A stretch of DNA of 64,000 nucleotides, taken from assembly GCA_937922045.1 (NCBI GenBank), contig CAKZXA010000042.1:1-64000 (forward strand), written 5' to 3'. Origin of the DNA: an uncultured Acidimicrobiales bacterium. Its GTDB lineage: Bacteria; Actinomycetota; Acidimicrobiia; Acidimicrobiales; SZUA-35. The translations under genes and the position numbers were made by a program. Under the pieces are notes generated by a model that had not been told where the DNA came from, ran no database searches, and was given only the letters and a program-made list of their open reading frames with translations. Below are positions 26,458 through 36,260 of the stretch, one piece after another; position 1 is the first letter of the stretch; every line of letters starts with the position of its first letter.

Positions 26458-27000
26458 ATGTCAGCCCAAGCGCCTCTACCGCCCAAAGGCCCCGATGGGC
26501 TTCGACACTGGATGGTCGCGGGCGGTGTTATCGCCGATGATCGCGGCGTTCTGATGGTCAAGAACCGGCGAAAGAACGGTGACACCGACTGGACGACGCC
26601 GGGCGGCGTGGTGGACCCTGGTGAGTCGCCGCTCGACGGCCTCACCCGCGAGGTCAACGAGGAGACGGGCCTCATCGTCGCACAGTGGTCCGAGGTTCTC
26701 TATCGCGTCGAGGTGACGGCTCCCGATATGGGCTTCTATCTCCGAGTACAGGCTCATCGTGCTCGTCGCTTTTCCGGCCAGATCAGTCTCAACGATCCAG
26801 ATGAGATCGTAGTGGAAGCTGAATTTCTGGCCCTGGACGCTGCGCTCGAGAGGATGAGCACGGCACAACCTTGGGTGGTTGAGCCCATGTCTGCTCACCT
26901 ACGTCACGGTGTTGATGACGGGCGGCTGTTCTCCTACCGGGTTGATGGGGCGCGGGGGAGCGAACGGAAGGTAACCCGACTTCACGACCACAGTGATTGA
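26458..27000 (+). CDS. NUDIX hydrolase
   Basis: 180 residues. The Nudix box is complete: GGVVDPGESPLDGLTREVNEETGL (first 20 residues contain G-x5-E and the REVNEE core), preceded by VAGGVIADDRGVLMVKNRRK. The family cleaves nucleoside diphosphates linked to another group; substrate not predictable. A very good ribosome site, GGGAGGT, sits six bases upstream of ATG 26458. Its stop codon lies inside the first unit of a 12-base tandem repeat that bridges to dinB. Confidence 0.87.
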   Translation: MSAQAPLPPKGPDGLRHWMVAGGVIADDRGVLMVKNRRKNGDTDWTTPGGVVDPGESPLDGLTREVNEETGLIVAQWSEVLYRVEVTAPDMGFYLRVQAHRARRFSGQISLNDPDEIVVEAEFLALDAALERMSTAQPWVVEPMSAHLRHGVDDGRLFSYRVDGARGSERKVTRLHDHSD

Positions 27001-27064
27001 ACCAGTGATTGACGCACTGATTGAATCAGTAATTTACGCCGTGGTCGAGATCGTGATTGAGAAG
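26992..27064 (+). repeat. Degenerate 12-base tandem repeat between NUDIX and dinB
   Basis: Units AGTGATTGAACC, AGTGATTGACGC, ACTGATTGAATC and AGTAATTTACGC follow one another exactly every 12 bases from 26992. A 13-base spacer unit then leads to GTGATTGAGAAG. In the frame starting GTG 26993 it would encode VIEPVIDALIESVIYAVVEI, a frame not shared with either neighbour. The copies suggest recent slippage duplication. Confidence 0.8.
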
Positions 27065-27066
27065 CC

Positions 27067-28371
27067 GTGACCGGGCCGAGGATTCTCCATGTTGACATGG
27101 ACGCCTTCTACGTCTCGGTTGAGGTTCGGGAAGATCCGTCTCTGGCGGGCAAGCCCGTCGTTGTCGGCGGCACGGGACAGCGCGGTGTCGTGGCAGCCGC
27201 ATCGTACGAGGCTCGCGTCTATGGTGTCCGCTCCGCGATGCCGTCAACGCAAGCTCGCCGGCTCTGCCCCAATGCCATCTTTCTGCCCGGAAACCACGAT
27301 CTGTACCGACAGGTGAGCTCTCGGATCATGAACCTCTTCGAGTCGGTGACGCCCTTGGTCGAACCGCTTTCACTCGACGAGGCGTTTCTCGATGTTGGTG
27401 GAGCTGAACGGCTCCTCGGCGAGCCGGTCGCAATCGCCTGGTCGTTGCGCGACCAGATCTATCAAAATGAACGGCTGACGGCTTCTGTTGGCGTCGCCGC
27501 CAACAAGCTGATGGCCAAGCTTGCTTCCGAAGCAGCGAAGCCGAGTGCCCAGAGCGGCAAGGTGGTTCCCGGTCTTGGGGTGAAAGTTATCGATCTCGGA
27601 GCCGAGCGAGCATTTCTCCGTCCGTTGCCGGTCCGGGCCATGTGGGGAGTAGGACCGAAGACCGCCGAGAAGTTGGCGAGGGTCGGTATTCAGAAGGTTG
27701 GCGATCTGGCCGACCTACCACAACAGACTCTGGTGACGATGCTTGGTGAGGCCAACGGCATGCATTTGCATCGTGTCGCCAACGGGCTCGACGATCGGGT
27801 GGTCGAGCCGAACCGTCCTACGAAGTCGATCAGTCACGAGGAAACCTTCTCTCGTGACCTCCACGACCGCAACGACGTGCAGGTCCATCTGGTGCGCATG
27901 GCCGATGCGGTGGCCAGCAGACTACGCAAAGCCGGTCTGCGAGGCCGGACCGTTCAGCTCAAGGTCCGACTACCTCCCTTCGAAACTCTGTCGCGATCGG
28001 AGACCTTGACGAGGCCAACCGACGGCGGTGTGGAGATCGCTTCTGTCGCAACGCGGCTTTTCGATGTGCTCGTCGCCGATCGCGACGTCCTCACACCTGG
28101 AATCAGGCTTGTAGGGGTTGGTATGGCTGGTTTGAGTGCGGAGGTATCCGATCAGCTCTCGTTCGACGATCTTCTCGGAGACGACGGCAGCCTGCGGGGC
28201 ACCGATCGCCGAACGTCGACGAGGGCAACTGATGAAGCGATCGACGCCATCCGTAATCGGTATGGGGCAGATGCCATCGGCCCCGCACGGGTTCTTAAGG
28301 AACGCAGCCCTCCGCCAGGGTCAGGTAATCCCTGGGGTCCTGATAGCGACTTGCAGAACTCCTCGGAGTAG
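27067..28371 (+). CDS. dinB: DNA polymerase IV (Y-family translesion polymerase)
   Basis: 434 residues. The catalytic palm motifs are [12 protein letters not shown] (metal Asp pair) and SLDEAFLDV (third acidic residues), with the steric-gate/finger region [13 protein letters not shown]. The helix-hairpin-helix is [11 protein letters not shown], and the little-finger domain starts at [13 protein letters not shown] sliding-clamp-binding-like QLSFDDL is near residue 370. Extends and bypasses damaged DNA with low fidelity. GTG start directly after the tandem repeat; no LexA box is evident upstream. Confidence 0.93.
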   Translation: MTGPRILHVDMDAFYVSVEVREDPSLAGKPVVVGGTGQRGVVAAASYEARVYGVRSAMPSTQARRLCPNAIFLPGNHDLYRQVSSRIMNLFESVTPLVEPLSLDEAFLDVGGAERLLGEPVAIAWSLRDQIYQNERLTASVGVAANKLMAKLASEAAKPSAQSGKVVPGLGVKVIDLGAERAFLRPLPVRAMWGVGPKTAEKLARVGIQKVGDLADLPQQTLVTMLGEANGMHLHRVANGLDDRVVEPNRPTKSISHEETFSRDLHDRNDVQVHLVRMADAVASRLRKAGLRGRTVQLKVRLPPFETLSRSETLTRPTDGGVEIASVATRLFDVLVADRDVLTPGIRLVGVGMAGLSAEVSDQLSFDDLLGDDGSLRGTDRRTSTRATDEAIDAIRNRYGADAIGPARVLKERSPPPGSGNPWGPDSDLQNSSE

Positions 28372-28543
28372 TCTCTATAAAGAACTTCGAGGTTTCAGCC
28401 GTCCTGCATTGTACGGAGTCCAGTCTTGCGCGACACTGGTAGCCACGGCCGTAGGTTGTCCACCCTGAAGTAGGGCTCTACCATCGGCCATGGATCATCT
28501 GTGGAGTAAGCTGCCAGCCCGAAGGCAAAGGGAAAATATACGG

Positions 28544-28906
28544 ATGCCATTGTCAGAAGACGAGCAAAGGATTCTCGCAGAGATCGAGAAGAACCTCCAC
28601 GAGTCTGACCCGCGCCTGGCCCGAGAGGTGAGTGAAACCACCATCTACCGTCACGCGTTGGGATCGCTCAAGTGGTCGGTGTTGTGGATCATCATCGGTC
28701 TCGGCCTCGAGATCGTGCTTCTTCAGATCCATTTTCTTGCTGCCTTCGTAGGCGCACTGCTTATGTTTGCTGGGGCCTTTGGCCTTGAACGCAATATGAA
28801 GATGATGGGCCGCGCTGGTATCAACCAGTTCTCACGGGCGTTTCGCAACGCCTATCCTGCGGGCGAGAGACCAAGCGATCGCACCGACGAGCCCGACTTC
28901 GAATAG
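28544..28906 (+). CDS. DUF3040 membrane protein
   Basis: 120 residues. Begins MPLSEDEQRILAEIEKNL, the hallmark start of the actinobacterial DUF3040 family, which is why ATG 28544 is chosen over the ATG at 28490. Two membrane helices follow (about residues 45-65 and 67-85). In other actinobacteria DUF3040 genes lie close to mraZ; here one is about 9.5 kb away from it. Function unknown. Convergent with the transglutaminase gene, with only six bases between. Confidence 0.85.
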   Translation: MPLSEDEQRILAEIEKNLHESDPRLAREVSETTIYRHALGSLKWSVLWIIIGLGLEIVLLQIHFLAAFVGALLMFAGAFGLERNMKMMGRAGINQFSRAFRNAYPAGERPSDRTDEPDFE

Positions 28907-28912
28907 CCAGCC

Positions 28913-31243
28913 CTAGTGGTTTACGAGTTCGCGGTCAGAAGTCTCCACAGCCGTCTCGTGGGCGGGAAGCACAAGTGCGCCTGCTGACGGACTCGACTGT
29001 CGTGATCGGCTGACGCCGGGAACGGTGAAGGGGCTGAGCTCCTTGAAATATCTGGCGTAGCCTGGAACTCGGTCATGTACCGCTTGTTCGATTTGTTTCG
29101 CTAGGCCGTCGGCTCGATCGACTGCCGTTGCATCGATCCCAGAGGGATAGAACCGGGCAACGGTTGCCAACGTGGCCAGCTCAGCCATCTGATCAGCGCC
29201 GACAGAACGTCCATTCCGTAGTCGCTCAGCGAATTCGGTTCGCGTCTCAGCCGGACTGCGGCGTAGCTCGACGCCGAGGTCTAGAGCTTCTGCTGCCTCA
29301 TCCCACGCCACCTCGACCTGGGGCGCTCCCTGACCGGCTTGAGATCGTCGCCGGAGACGCATCAGCCTGCGTAGTAGTGGCATGCCCACCAGGTAGAAGA
29401 CAAGAGCGAGCAGAGGGAGAACGGTGCGCCATGGAATGCTGAAACCCTCATCCTCGCCAAGCCCCACCGGAGCGATGTCCTCGAACTCGGGTTCAGGAAT
29501 CTCTTGCTGACTGGGCAGACTCGGAGCGGGGCTTGCTAGATCTTCTGGTGTCTCAGTCGGCGTTTCCTCGTCCTGAGCCATCTCGTAGCCGGTGTAGGCA
29601 GCGTCCGGAATGCCTCGACCCGGTGTTGGCTCGAAAGGCACCCAGCCCAGTCCGCTGAAGTAGACCTCGGGCCAGGCGTGGGTTTGGGCGCCGGTCACGC
29701 TGTAAATGGGGCGCCCCGCTTCGCTGGTGCCGATCCTGTTGCCCCAGGTAAAGCCGGTGGCGACGCGAGCCGGTGCTCCGAGTTCTCGGGCCATGAGGGC
29801 GAAGGTGCCAGCGAACTGCTGACAGAACCCTTGACGCTCCGTCAGGAACTGGCTTATTGGATCTCCCAGAGCCGGGCCGAGTTTTACCTCGTAGGTGAAC
29901 TTGGTCTGAAAGAAATCTTGAAGGGCGCGCATCTGGTCATAACGGGTAGCCGAACCGGCCGTGACCTCCCGGGCGGTTTCAGACAAGACGGAGGGTAAGG
30001 CCGGAAGGTCGAGATAGCGTTCGGCGATCTCGGGGGAGACCACATCGGGCGCGGCCCGTAGCGCCTCAGCTGAGAAGGTACCGACCGACGATGTCACCGT
30101 GTAGCTCACACCATCACCGTTGGGGGTTTTGCCGTCCACGGTCAACGAGCTGGTGTCGGCGTGCCAGGTCATGTCGGCGGTGGTTTCAACGATCTCGGTT
30201 GGGGGGAAGGCGGCCGGAAGCCAGATGGCGGCGAGAGACTTGATTTCGAAGGTCTGTTCCAACTCGGTGCGCTCGCCTCCCAACTCGGTGGTGGCCGGCA
30301 ACTCGCCGTCCTCGCGTGAGAAATCGCCTGCGAGCTTCCAGATGTTCTGCTCGTAGCTGTCGAGACCAGCGATACGCCAGTAGGAGGGTCGATCAGCCTC
30401 GACCGTAAACAGCTCCTGATCTGTCTGCTCAACGAGCCTGCTGTAAAGCTTGACGTAGGGGCTGACGACGAGCCGCGTCGAGTCTTCGCGGTTGGCGAAG
30501 CTGTAGACGGCCTCAGCGTCGGCACCGGGGATGCGTCCACCGGTGTAGGCCCCAGCAGCCACAGCCAGGGCGGCGATCACCACGCCAGCCTGAGCGAGGG
30601 AGACGGGGCCGCGCTGCCGGTCGTTGGCGAGCCACACGCCGCGTTCTCGCATTGCATTGATGCGCTGGGCAACGGCCCAGAAGGCGATGGCCGAGGCAAA
30701 GGCCACGGTGGCCAAGATCCGATTCTGGCCAGCGCTAACCGGAGGAATCGATGTAAAGACAAAAAGGAGAGCACTCGGTAGAACCGGCTCGAAGGCGAGA
30801 CGGAGCCGCATAGCGCCCCAGTCGGTCAGGAAGGCCATGATCCAGGCGCCGACCATGGCGGCAGCGACGAACGGCTCGAGGGCGGGAACAGGGGTTTGTA
30901 GCTCTTGGAAATTTCGTACCAGCTCATCGAACTGTTTCGTAAGCTCTGTGGTCGTTTCCCCAGTTGGCAGGATGCCGAGCTGAGCAGTTCCTGGGGCATA
31001 ACGGTTCATGATCAGCGCCGCCAGCAGCAGAGCCGAAATTGGAGCGGTGAGCAAGAGGGGGACAGCCAGGCGTCGACACAGTACGGAAACCGCGGTTGAG
31101 AGCAGAGCGGCCCCGATGATCGGGAGGAGGGGAGCGAGCCCGTCAAAGACGCGCGCAAAGCCCATGACGGCAGCGGGCACGAGGGCGGCGGCGGCGAGTT
31201 CGAGCCAGACTGGTGGCTGCGTTTCAGCGGTCATTCGACGCAC
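28913..31243 (-). CDS. Transglutaminase-like membrane protein (TgpA family, DUF3488-transglutaminase-DUF4129)
   Basis: 776 residues. The N-terminus holds five to six membrane helices (about residues 1-215). The periplasmic part carries the transglutaminase-like core: RQGFCQQFAGTFALMARELGAPARV (catalytic Cys in GFCQ) and THAWPEVYF (His), followed by an Asp-like context in GWVPFEPTPG. A single helix near residue 605 and a cytoplasmic DUF4129-like end follow. Last gene of the MoxR-DUF58-transglutaminase set, a conserved trio; probable protease or cross-linking role at the cell surface is unproven. Confidence 0.88.
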   Translation of the reverse strand: MRRMTAETQPPVWLELAAAALVPAAVMGFARVFDGLAPLLPIIGAALLSTAVSVLCRRLAVPLLLTAPISALLLAALIMNRYAPGTAQLGILPTGETTTELTKQFDELVRNFQELQTPVPALEPFVAAAMVGAWIMAFLTDWGAMRLRLAFEPVLPSALLFVFTSIPPVSAGQNRILATVAFASAIAFWAVAQRINAMRERGVWLANDRQRGPVSLAQAGVVIAALAVAAGAYTGGRIPGADAEAVYSFANREDSTRLVVSPYVKLYSRLVEQTDQELFTVEADRPSYWRIAGLDSYEQNIWKLAGDFSREDGELPATTELGGERTELEQTFEIKSLAAIWLPAAFPPTEIVETTADMTWHADTSSLTVDGKTPNGDGVSYTVTSSVGTFSAEALRAAPDVVSPEIAERYLDLPALPSVLSETAREVTAGSATRYDQMRALQDFFQTKFTYEVKLGPALGDPISQFLTERQGFCQQFAGTFALMARELGAPARVATGFTWGNRIGTSEAGRPIYSVTGAQTHAWPEVYFSGLGWVPFEPTPGRGIPDAAYTGYEMAQDEETPTETPEDLASPAPSLPSQQEIPEPEFEDIAPVGLGEDEGFSIPWRTVLPLLALVFYLVGMPLLRRLMRLRRRSQAGQGAPQVEVAWDEAAEALDLGVELRRSPAETRTEFAERLRNGRSVGADQMAELATLATVARFYPSGIDATAVDRADGLAKQIEQAVHDRVPGYARYFKELSPFTVPGVSRSRQSSPSAGALVLPAHETAVETSDRELVNH

Positions 31244-31310
31244 GGTGCGATCCTAGGATTGTGCCCAAGGGCAGGAGGGGTACAGCTAGCTTGCTTGCCG
31301 GTTGAGAAAT

Positions 31311-32468
31311 TCAGCCGACCCTGGGGCGTTGGAGCGCCTGGGTCCAGATCGCTCGTAGGTCGGTGTTTCCATCGTAGACGCTTATCCAGTCGCTCGTCCG
31401 CTCGCGCTCCCCGTCGCAGGCAATGGTGATGGTCTGGCCGTAGGAACGCTGTGTGCGCTGGATGGCGACCTCAGCATCATGGGTGACACGACCGGTCAGG
31501 ATCACGATTGTGCCGCCGCGAGTAGCCCGTGTGAGTTCCTCCAGGCGGCCGATGAGCGAGGCATTCGACGTGGTTTGGATGAGGGCGAGCTGCTCATCGA
31601 TGGCCTCCAGCTCCGAGCGGGTCTTGATCTCGGTTGGCGTGGGGCTGGCGCTGGTCGTGAAACGGAGCGAGTCCCCACCACGAAAGGCCGCATAGAGCGC
31701 GCTGAGAGCGGCGGAGACCGCCCGTTCAAACCCTGGTTGGGAGTAGGTCTCGGTGCGAATGTCGAGGAGCACGGTGACCCGGCCTGTCTTGGGACGCTCC
31801 TCCTGGCGGACGACCAGATCGTCAAAGCGAGCCGATGCCCGCCAATGAACACGTCTGAGCTCGTCACCGACAACATAGGGCCGGAGTGCGAAGAACTCAT
31901 CACCCGAGCTGGCCAGGGCGCGGATCGGCTGCTGATCAGCGGTCGGATCGCTGCCAGCGACAGCGGTCAGCGGGTCGAGCTCGAAAAGCTGGGCGTGCAC
32001 CATCAGCCGCGTGCGGTCGGCGGCCTGAACCTTGGACTTTGAGAGGCCTAGGGGGTCGCCGAGCGTCAGATCGAGTGGTCCGACGAGCAGCTCCCCGCGC
32101 TCCTGTGCCGGCAGTCGGTAGGCGATGTCAGCAGACTGGTCCGGGCGTATTGGAGCGATAAGGACCGAGGCCCCGCGGCCATCTTGGAGATGATCCTGAG
32201 CCGAAAGAACCGGTGTGCGTCGGCGACCTCGGTTCCGAAGTACGACATCGATCCTGGCGGACATACCAGCTCGTAGACGGGCCGGCGTCGCGGTTCGAGT
32301 GACGACCAGGTCGAGGCGAGACGTAGCGGTGTAGAAGGCAGCGAGCAGGAGCCCGACTCCTAGCATCGCGGCCAGCAGGAAAAGCTCGAGCAGACCGAGG
32401 ATTCGGCCAGCCAAGAGCAGCCCGATGCAGGTGAAGATCAGACCCAGGCCCGCACGGGTCGGTCGCAT
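31311..32468 (-). CDS. DUF58 domain protein (MoxR-associated)
   Basis: 385 residues. Two N-terminal membrane helices (about 8-45). The DUF58 core is seen in LRPYVVGDELRRVHWRASARFDDLVVRQEE, with the RxxHWxASAR signature. A VWA-like C-terminal segment has VTVLLDIRTETY. DUF58 proteins are encoded with MoxR ATPases and transglutaminase-like proteins and are thought to act as an adaptor. Starts one base after the MoxR stop, so translation is probably coupled. Confidence 0.87.
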   Translation of the reverse strand: MRPTRAGLGLIFTCIGLLLAGRILGLLELFLLAAMLGVGLLLAAFYTATSRLDLVVTRTATPARLRAGMSARIDVVLRNRGRRRTPVLSAQDHLQDGRGASVLIAPIRPDQSADIAYRLPAQERGELLVGPLDLTLGDPLGLSKSKVQAADRTRLMVHAQLFELDPLTAVAGSDPTADQQPIRALASSGDEFFALRPYVVGDELRRVHWRASARFDDLVVRQEERPKTGRVTVLLDIRTETYSQPGFERAVSAALSALYAAFRGGDSLRFTTSASPTPTEIKTRSELEAIDEQLALIQTTSNASLIGRLEELTRATRGGTIVILTGRVTHDAEVAIQRTQRSYGQTITIACDGERERTSDWISVYDGNTDLRAIWTQALQRPRVG

Positions 32469-32469
32469 G

Positions 32470-33453
32470 TCAGACCCGATTGAAGGGTACGGGAACCGCG
32501 GACAAGATCTCCTGAATGATGGCGTGGGATGTGGTTCCCTGGATGACCGCCTCGGGTCGAAGGATCATACGGTGAGCGCAAACCTGAGCAGCGACGGCCT
32601 TGACATCATCATCGGTCACATAGATTCGGCCCAGCGAAGCGGCTCTCGCTCGCGCCACCCGTTGCAGGCTCAGCGTGCCACGGGGTGAGACCCCCAGGGC
32701 GACGGACGGATGCCGCCTCGACGCGTCGGCCAGATCGATCAGGTAGCCGCGCAACTCAGGCGCAATCTGGACCGCGGTGACCATATGGGTCATTGCCACG
32801 ATGTCTTGCAGGTTTGCCACCGGCGTCAAACGACCGACAAGGCCGTCGGTCTCATGCGTCTGAAGAATCATGAGTTCGTCGGCGCGACCGGGGTAGCCGA
32901 CGGAGATCTTCATCAGGAATCGGTCGAGCTGTGATTCGGGCAGCGGGTAGGTGCCTTCCTGCTCGATCGGGTTCTGGGTTGCCAAAACCATGAAGGGACG
33001 AGTGAGGGAATGGGTGATGCCGTCGACGGTGACCTGCGACTCGGCCATCGCCTCAAGAAGGGCAGACTGTGTTTTTGGCGAGGCACGGTTTATCTCGTCG
33101 GCGAGCACCAGCTCGGTGAAGATTGGCCCAGGGCGGAACTCGAATGCCGAGGTGTTGCGATTCCAAACGCTTACGCCGGTGACGTCGGCCGGAAGAAGGT
33201 CGGGGGTGAACTGGATACGACCGATCTTGGCCCCTATCGAAGCGCCGAGAGCCTTGGCCAGCAGTGTCTTGCCGACGCCAGGCACGTCCTCGACGAGGAG
33301 ATGGCCGCCGGAAAGCAGGCAGAGCAAGGCTTGTTCGATGACCTCCTGCTTGCCGCGGATGACCTGTTGAATATTGTCACGGATCGCATTGAATGCCGAC
33401 GCGAACTGATAGGCGCGCGTCTCGTCAAGCGGTGGGGCTTCTGTCGTGCTCAC
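32470..33453 (-). CDS. MoxR-family AAA+ ATPase
   Basis: 327 residues with the chosen start. Walker A is VEDVPGVGKTLLAKALG, Walker B ELVLADEINRASPKTQSALLEAM, sensor 1 LATQNPIEQEG. MoxR proteins act as chaperones that activate target complexes, here probably the DUF58/TgpA-like partners encoded downstream. GTG 33453 is preferred: GGAGG lies 11 bases upstream. The longer frame from 33519 would add 22 residues without a ribosome site. Confidence 0.9.
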   Translation of the reverse strand: MSTTEAPPLDETRAYQFASAFNAIRDNIQQVIRGKQEVIEQALLCLLSGGHLLVEDVPGVGKTLLAKALGASIGAKIGRIQFTPDLLPADVTGVSVWNRNTSAFEFRPGPIFTELVLADEINRASPKTQSALLEAMAESQVTVDGITHSLTRPFMVLATQNPIEQEGTYPLPESQLDRFLMKISVGYPGRADELMILQTHETDGLVGRLTPVANLQDIVAMTHMVTAVQIAPELRGYLIDLADASRRHPSVALGVSPRGTLSLQRVARARAASLGRIYVTDDDVKAVAAQVCAHRMILRPEAVIQGTTSHAIIQEILSAVPVPFNRV

Positions 33454-33610
33454 TACCGAACGGTCCTCCTGATGGCTTCCGTCTGAGGTTATCGCTCTTC
33501 GGAGTTGATGGGGAGTCATAAGAGGGCGCCGATGCCCGATTCGTCATGTGCAGCGGCGGCCGGTCTCACGGTCGAGATCTCGGGGAGCGTTGTGGAGGTA
33601 GCGTAGAGGT

Positions 33611-34492
33611 ATGAAACCAGCACTCGCGGTCGACATCGGAGGAACGAAGCTCGCTGCTGGTGTCGTCGACGATTCGGGACGACTCTTGCACCGAAAGGCC
33701 CAGCCAACCCCGGCCGGAGGCGATGGGGAAGCCCTCTTTCAAGCGGTTTGTGAACTCCTGGCCTCCTATGCCCCGTTCGACGACTACCTTGTATGCGGTG
33801 TCGGCTGTGGCGGTCCGATGACCTCGGGGGGTCATCTGGTTTCGCCGCTCAATATCCCGGCCTGGCGCAACTTTCCTCTCGTCCAGCGTCTCACCGAGTT
33901 GACCGGCCTTCCGACCGCCGTCGATAACGACGCAAAAGCCCTGGCGTTGGCCGAAGGCTGGATGGGGGTCGCCCGAGATGAGGAAAACTTCATGGGGATG
34001 GTGGTCTCCACCGGTGTCGGTGGTGGCATCGTGCTCAACGGCCGTCTCCTCGAAGGTGCCACAGGCAACGCTGGCCATGTCGGACAAATGATCGCGGCTC
34101 GACCTGGTCGGCCGCTCGCCTTGCACGTCACTGGTGTCCTCGAAGCTGAGGCTTCGGGTACCGCTATTGCCGCCCACACAGGACACCCGGCCTCTGAAGC
34201 CAACACGGCGGTCGTGGCCGAAACCGGGAAACTGGTCGGATGTGTCGCCGCCTCGGTGGTAAACCTGTTGGATCTGAGGTTGGTGGCCGTCGCCGGATCG
34301 GTTGCTCTTGGGTTTGGCGAGCCATTTTTCGCCGCCGCTCAGGCCGAGCTGGATCGTGTGTGCCAGCTCGACTACAGCCTCGGGGCCCGAATCGTGCCAG
34401 CCGGCTGCGGTGATGAGGGCCCCCTCATCGGAGCGGCCGCCGTCGGTCTACGGCATCTCGGCCAGCCGATGGGCGGGCGGATCTTTACCTGA
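33611..34492 (+). CDS. ROK-family protein without the zinc-binding Cys motif
   Basis: 293 residues. N-terminal ALAVDIGGTKLAAGVV and VDNDAKALALAEGWMG (catalytic Asp in DND), then VVSTGVGGGIVLNG are all typical of ROK kinases. After GNAGHVGQM the family's CxCGxxGCxE motif is absent; the stretch reads ARPGRPLALHVTGVLEAEASG, keeping the final EAxxSG only. Either a kinase with altered metal dependence or a regulator-type ROK. It has no DNA-binding domain. Second ROK gene in the window after 17832. Divergent from the MoxR operon. Confidence 0.82.
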   Translation: MKPALAVDIGGTKLAAGVVDDSGRLLHRKAQPTPAGGDGEALFQAVCELLASYAPFDDYLVCGVGCGGPMTSGGHLVSPLNIPAWRNFPLVQRLTELTGLPTAVDNDAKALALAEGWMGVARDEENFMGMVVSTGVGGGIVLNGRLLEGATGNAGHVGQMIAARPGRPLALHVTGVLEAEASGTAIAAHTGHPASEANTAVVAETGKLVGCVAASVVNLLDLRLVAVAGSVALGFGEPFFAAAQAELDRVCQLDYSLGARIVPAGCGDEGPLIGAAAVGLRHLGQPMGGRIFT

Positions 34493-34526
34493 TACCTGTT
34501 CGTGTACTTGATGCCTGGTCGGTCGG

Positions 34527-34847
34527 TCAGACCGGAAAGCGTTTGCGCCACTCCAGCCAGACGATGAGATCTCCGGCCCGCATTGGGGTTGTATCGCCAT
34601 CGAAGCGGCCATCGCCGCCGTAGGCGGTAACCAAACGGAAGTGCAGCCAGCGCTGATCAGGCAGGGGGAGAAAGGGCGAGCGTCGCCACCATCGTCGCGG
34701 AACAAGGCCGCCACCGGAGCGGAGGGCCGTGGTCCACAGGTCGGGTCGACGCAGCATCGCGCCCGCCACGGAGGACCCCACCTTCAACAGTGGAAGACGT
34801 TTGTTCACCCGTTTACTCACCGGTTTTACTTGGCGATTTCGTTCCAA
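34527..34847 (-). CDS. Small basic conserved protein overlapping acyl-CoA dehydrogenase gene
   Basis: 106 residues, strongly basic N-terminus followed by RRPDLWTTALRSGG, PRRWWRRSPFLPLPDQRWLHFRLVTAYGG. The Trp/Pro/Arg-rich motif resembles small actinobacterial proteins of unknown function. It overlaps the acyl-CoA dehydrogenase stop by 22 bases on the same strand, so coupling is likely. A shorter start inside is possible. No function assigned. Confidence 0.6.
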   Translation of the reverse strand: MERNRQVKPVSKRVNKRLPLLKVGSSVAGAMLRRPDLWTTALRSGGGLVPRRWWRRSPFLPLPDQRWLHFRLVTAYGGDGRFDGDTTPMRAGDLIVWLEWRKRFPV

Positions 34848-36103
34848 GGGCCACGATCAGCCCGTGGCTCTTTTGGAAGACCGAGCACTATCTCGCCGAT
34901 GATGTTGCGTTGCACCTGTGACGTTCCGGCGTAGATCGTGCCAGCCCGAGCGTTGAGGAAGGTACCGATCCATGAACCGGACTCGTTTTTGGCACCGGCC
35001 GAATCGGTCGAAAAGGCGCTGCTTGGCAGATTGCCGACGAGATGCATTCCATCGGCGCCCAGGATGTCGACCGCTAGTTCGGTGACCTTGCGGTGATACT
35101 CGGACCAGTACAACTTGAAGACCGAAGCATCGGCACCCGGGTGTTCCCCGGCCAGAAACTGGGTGAGCGTGCGCATGCCGAGGTAGCGCATGATCTCTAC
35201 CTTTGAATGGCACCACGCCAGCCGCTGGCGGATACGAGGATCGTCAGCGACGCCACGATGTTTGGCCAGCTCCATCAGACGGTCGAGTTCGCCGCGGAAG
35301 GCTACCGGTGTCGTTGCCGCCGCCTCTCCTCGTTCGAAGCCCAGAAGCGTCATGGCTACGGCCCAGCCGCCGTTGACCTCACCGATCACGTTTTCTTTTG
35401 GAACGCGAGCGTCGGTGAAGAAGACCTCATTGAACTCCGACTCACCCGAGATCATCTTGATCGGTCGGACTTCGACGCCAGGCTGATCCATCGGGCAGAG
35501 CAGGAAGGTTATGCCACGGTGCTTTGCCGCTTCAGAATCTGTGCGGGTTAGCACAAAGATCCAGTCGGCCAAGTGTCCGGCCGATGTCCAGATCTTCTGG
35601 CCATTGAGAACCCATTCATCGCCGTCGAGTTCGGCCCGGCACCCTATGTTGCCGAGATCGGAACCCGCGTTCGGTTCCGAGTAGCCCTGGCACCAGCGGT
35701 CTTCGCCCGAAATGATGCGTGGCAGGAAATGCTGCTTCTGTTCCTCGGTGCCCCAATGGATGATGGTATTGCCAACCATCTGGATGCCGAAGACATCGTT
35801 CGGCCCGCCGGTGGGAACGCCGGCTTTCTGAAACTCCTCGGCCATGATGACGCTCTCGAGCGCGCTCAGGCCAGCTCCCCCGTATTCGGTCGACCAGGTT
35901 GGTGCCAGCAGCTTGTTGTCTCGCAGGGTTGCTCGCCAGGACTCGGCGAAGGCGGCGGCATCTTCGCTATCGAGTGCGCCGATGCCAACCCAACCCTCTG
36001 GAAGGTTTTCACTCAAGAAGCTTTGGATCTTCTTGCGATAGTCGCTTGCTGATTCTGGGTAGACAGGTTTCACGTCGATCCTTCGATGCGTCTTTGTAGC
36101 CAC
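34826..36103 (-). CDS. Acyl-CoA dehydrogenase (FadE-type)
   Basis: 425 residues. FAD-dependent alpha,beta-dehydrogenation of acyl-CoA or a related thioester. Visible blocks: WCQGYSEPNAGSDLGNI and NGQKIWTSAGHLADWIFVLTRT (FAD/substrate), FFTDARVPKENVIGEVNGGW, and AGTIYAGTSQVQRNIIGEIVLG near the C-terminus. The catalytic-Glu position cannot be fixed by eye, so the substrate class (fatty acyl, steroid side chain) is open. Isolated from other beta-oxidation genes, with only the small basic gene following. Confidence 0.9.
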   Translation of the reverse strand: MATKTHRRIDVKPVYPESASDYRKKIQSFLSENLPEGWVGIGALDSEDAAAFAESWRATLRDNKLLAPTWSTEYGGAGLSALESVIMAEEFQKAGVPTGGPNDVFGIQMVGNTIIHWGTEEQKQHFLPRIISGEDRWCQGYSEPNAGSDLGNIGCRAELDGDEWVLNGQKIWTSAGHLADWIFVLTRTDSEAAKHRGITFLLCPMDQPGVEVRPIKMISGESEFNEVFFTDARVPKENVIGEVNGGWAVAMTLLGFERGEAAATTPVAFRGELDRLMELAKHRGVADDPRIRQRLAWCHSKVEIMRYLGMRTLTQFLAGEHPGADASVFKLYWSEYHRKVTELAVDILGADGMHLVGNLPSSAFSTDSAGAKNESGSWIGTFLNARAGTIYAGTSQVQRNIIGEIVLGLPKEPRADRGPWNEIAK

Positions 36104-36260
36104 TGTTGATCTCTGCCGCCCGGCTCGCTGGAAGCGCGGGCCAGGCGGAAGGGTACGAACGACCTACACCGTAGACCAGGCATTGCTCTCGGGGCGAGAT
36201 CGAGACCGCTGCCGCTTGTGGAAGGTCGTGGCCGTTCGGCACCCACGGTGTCGAGCTTGG

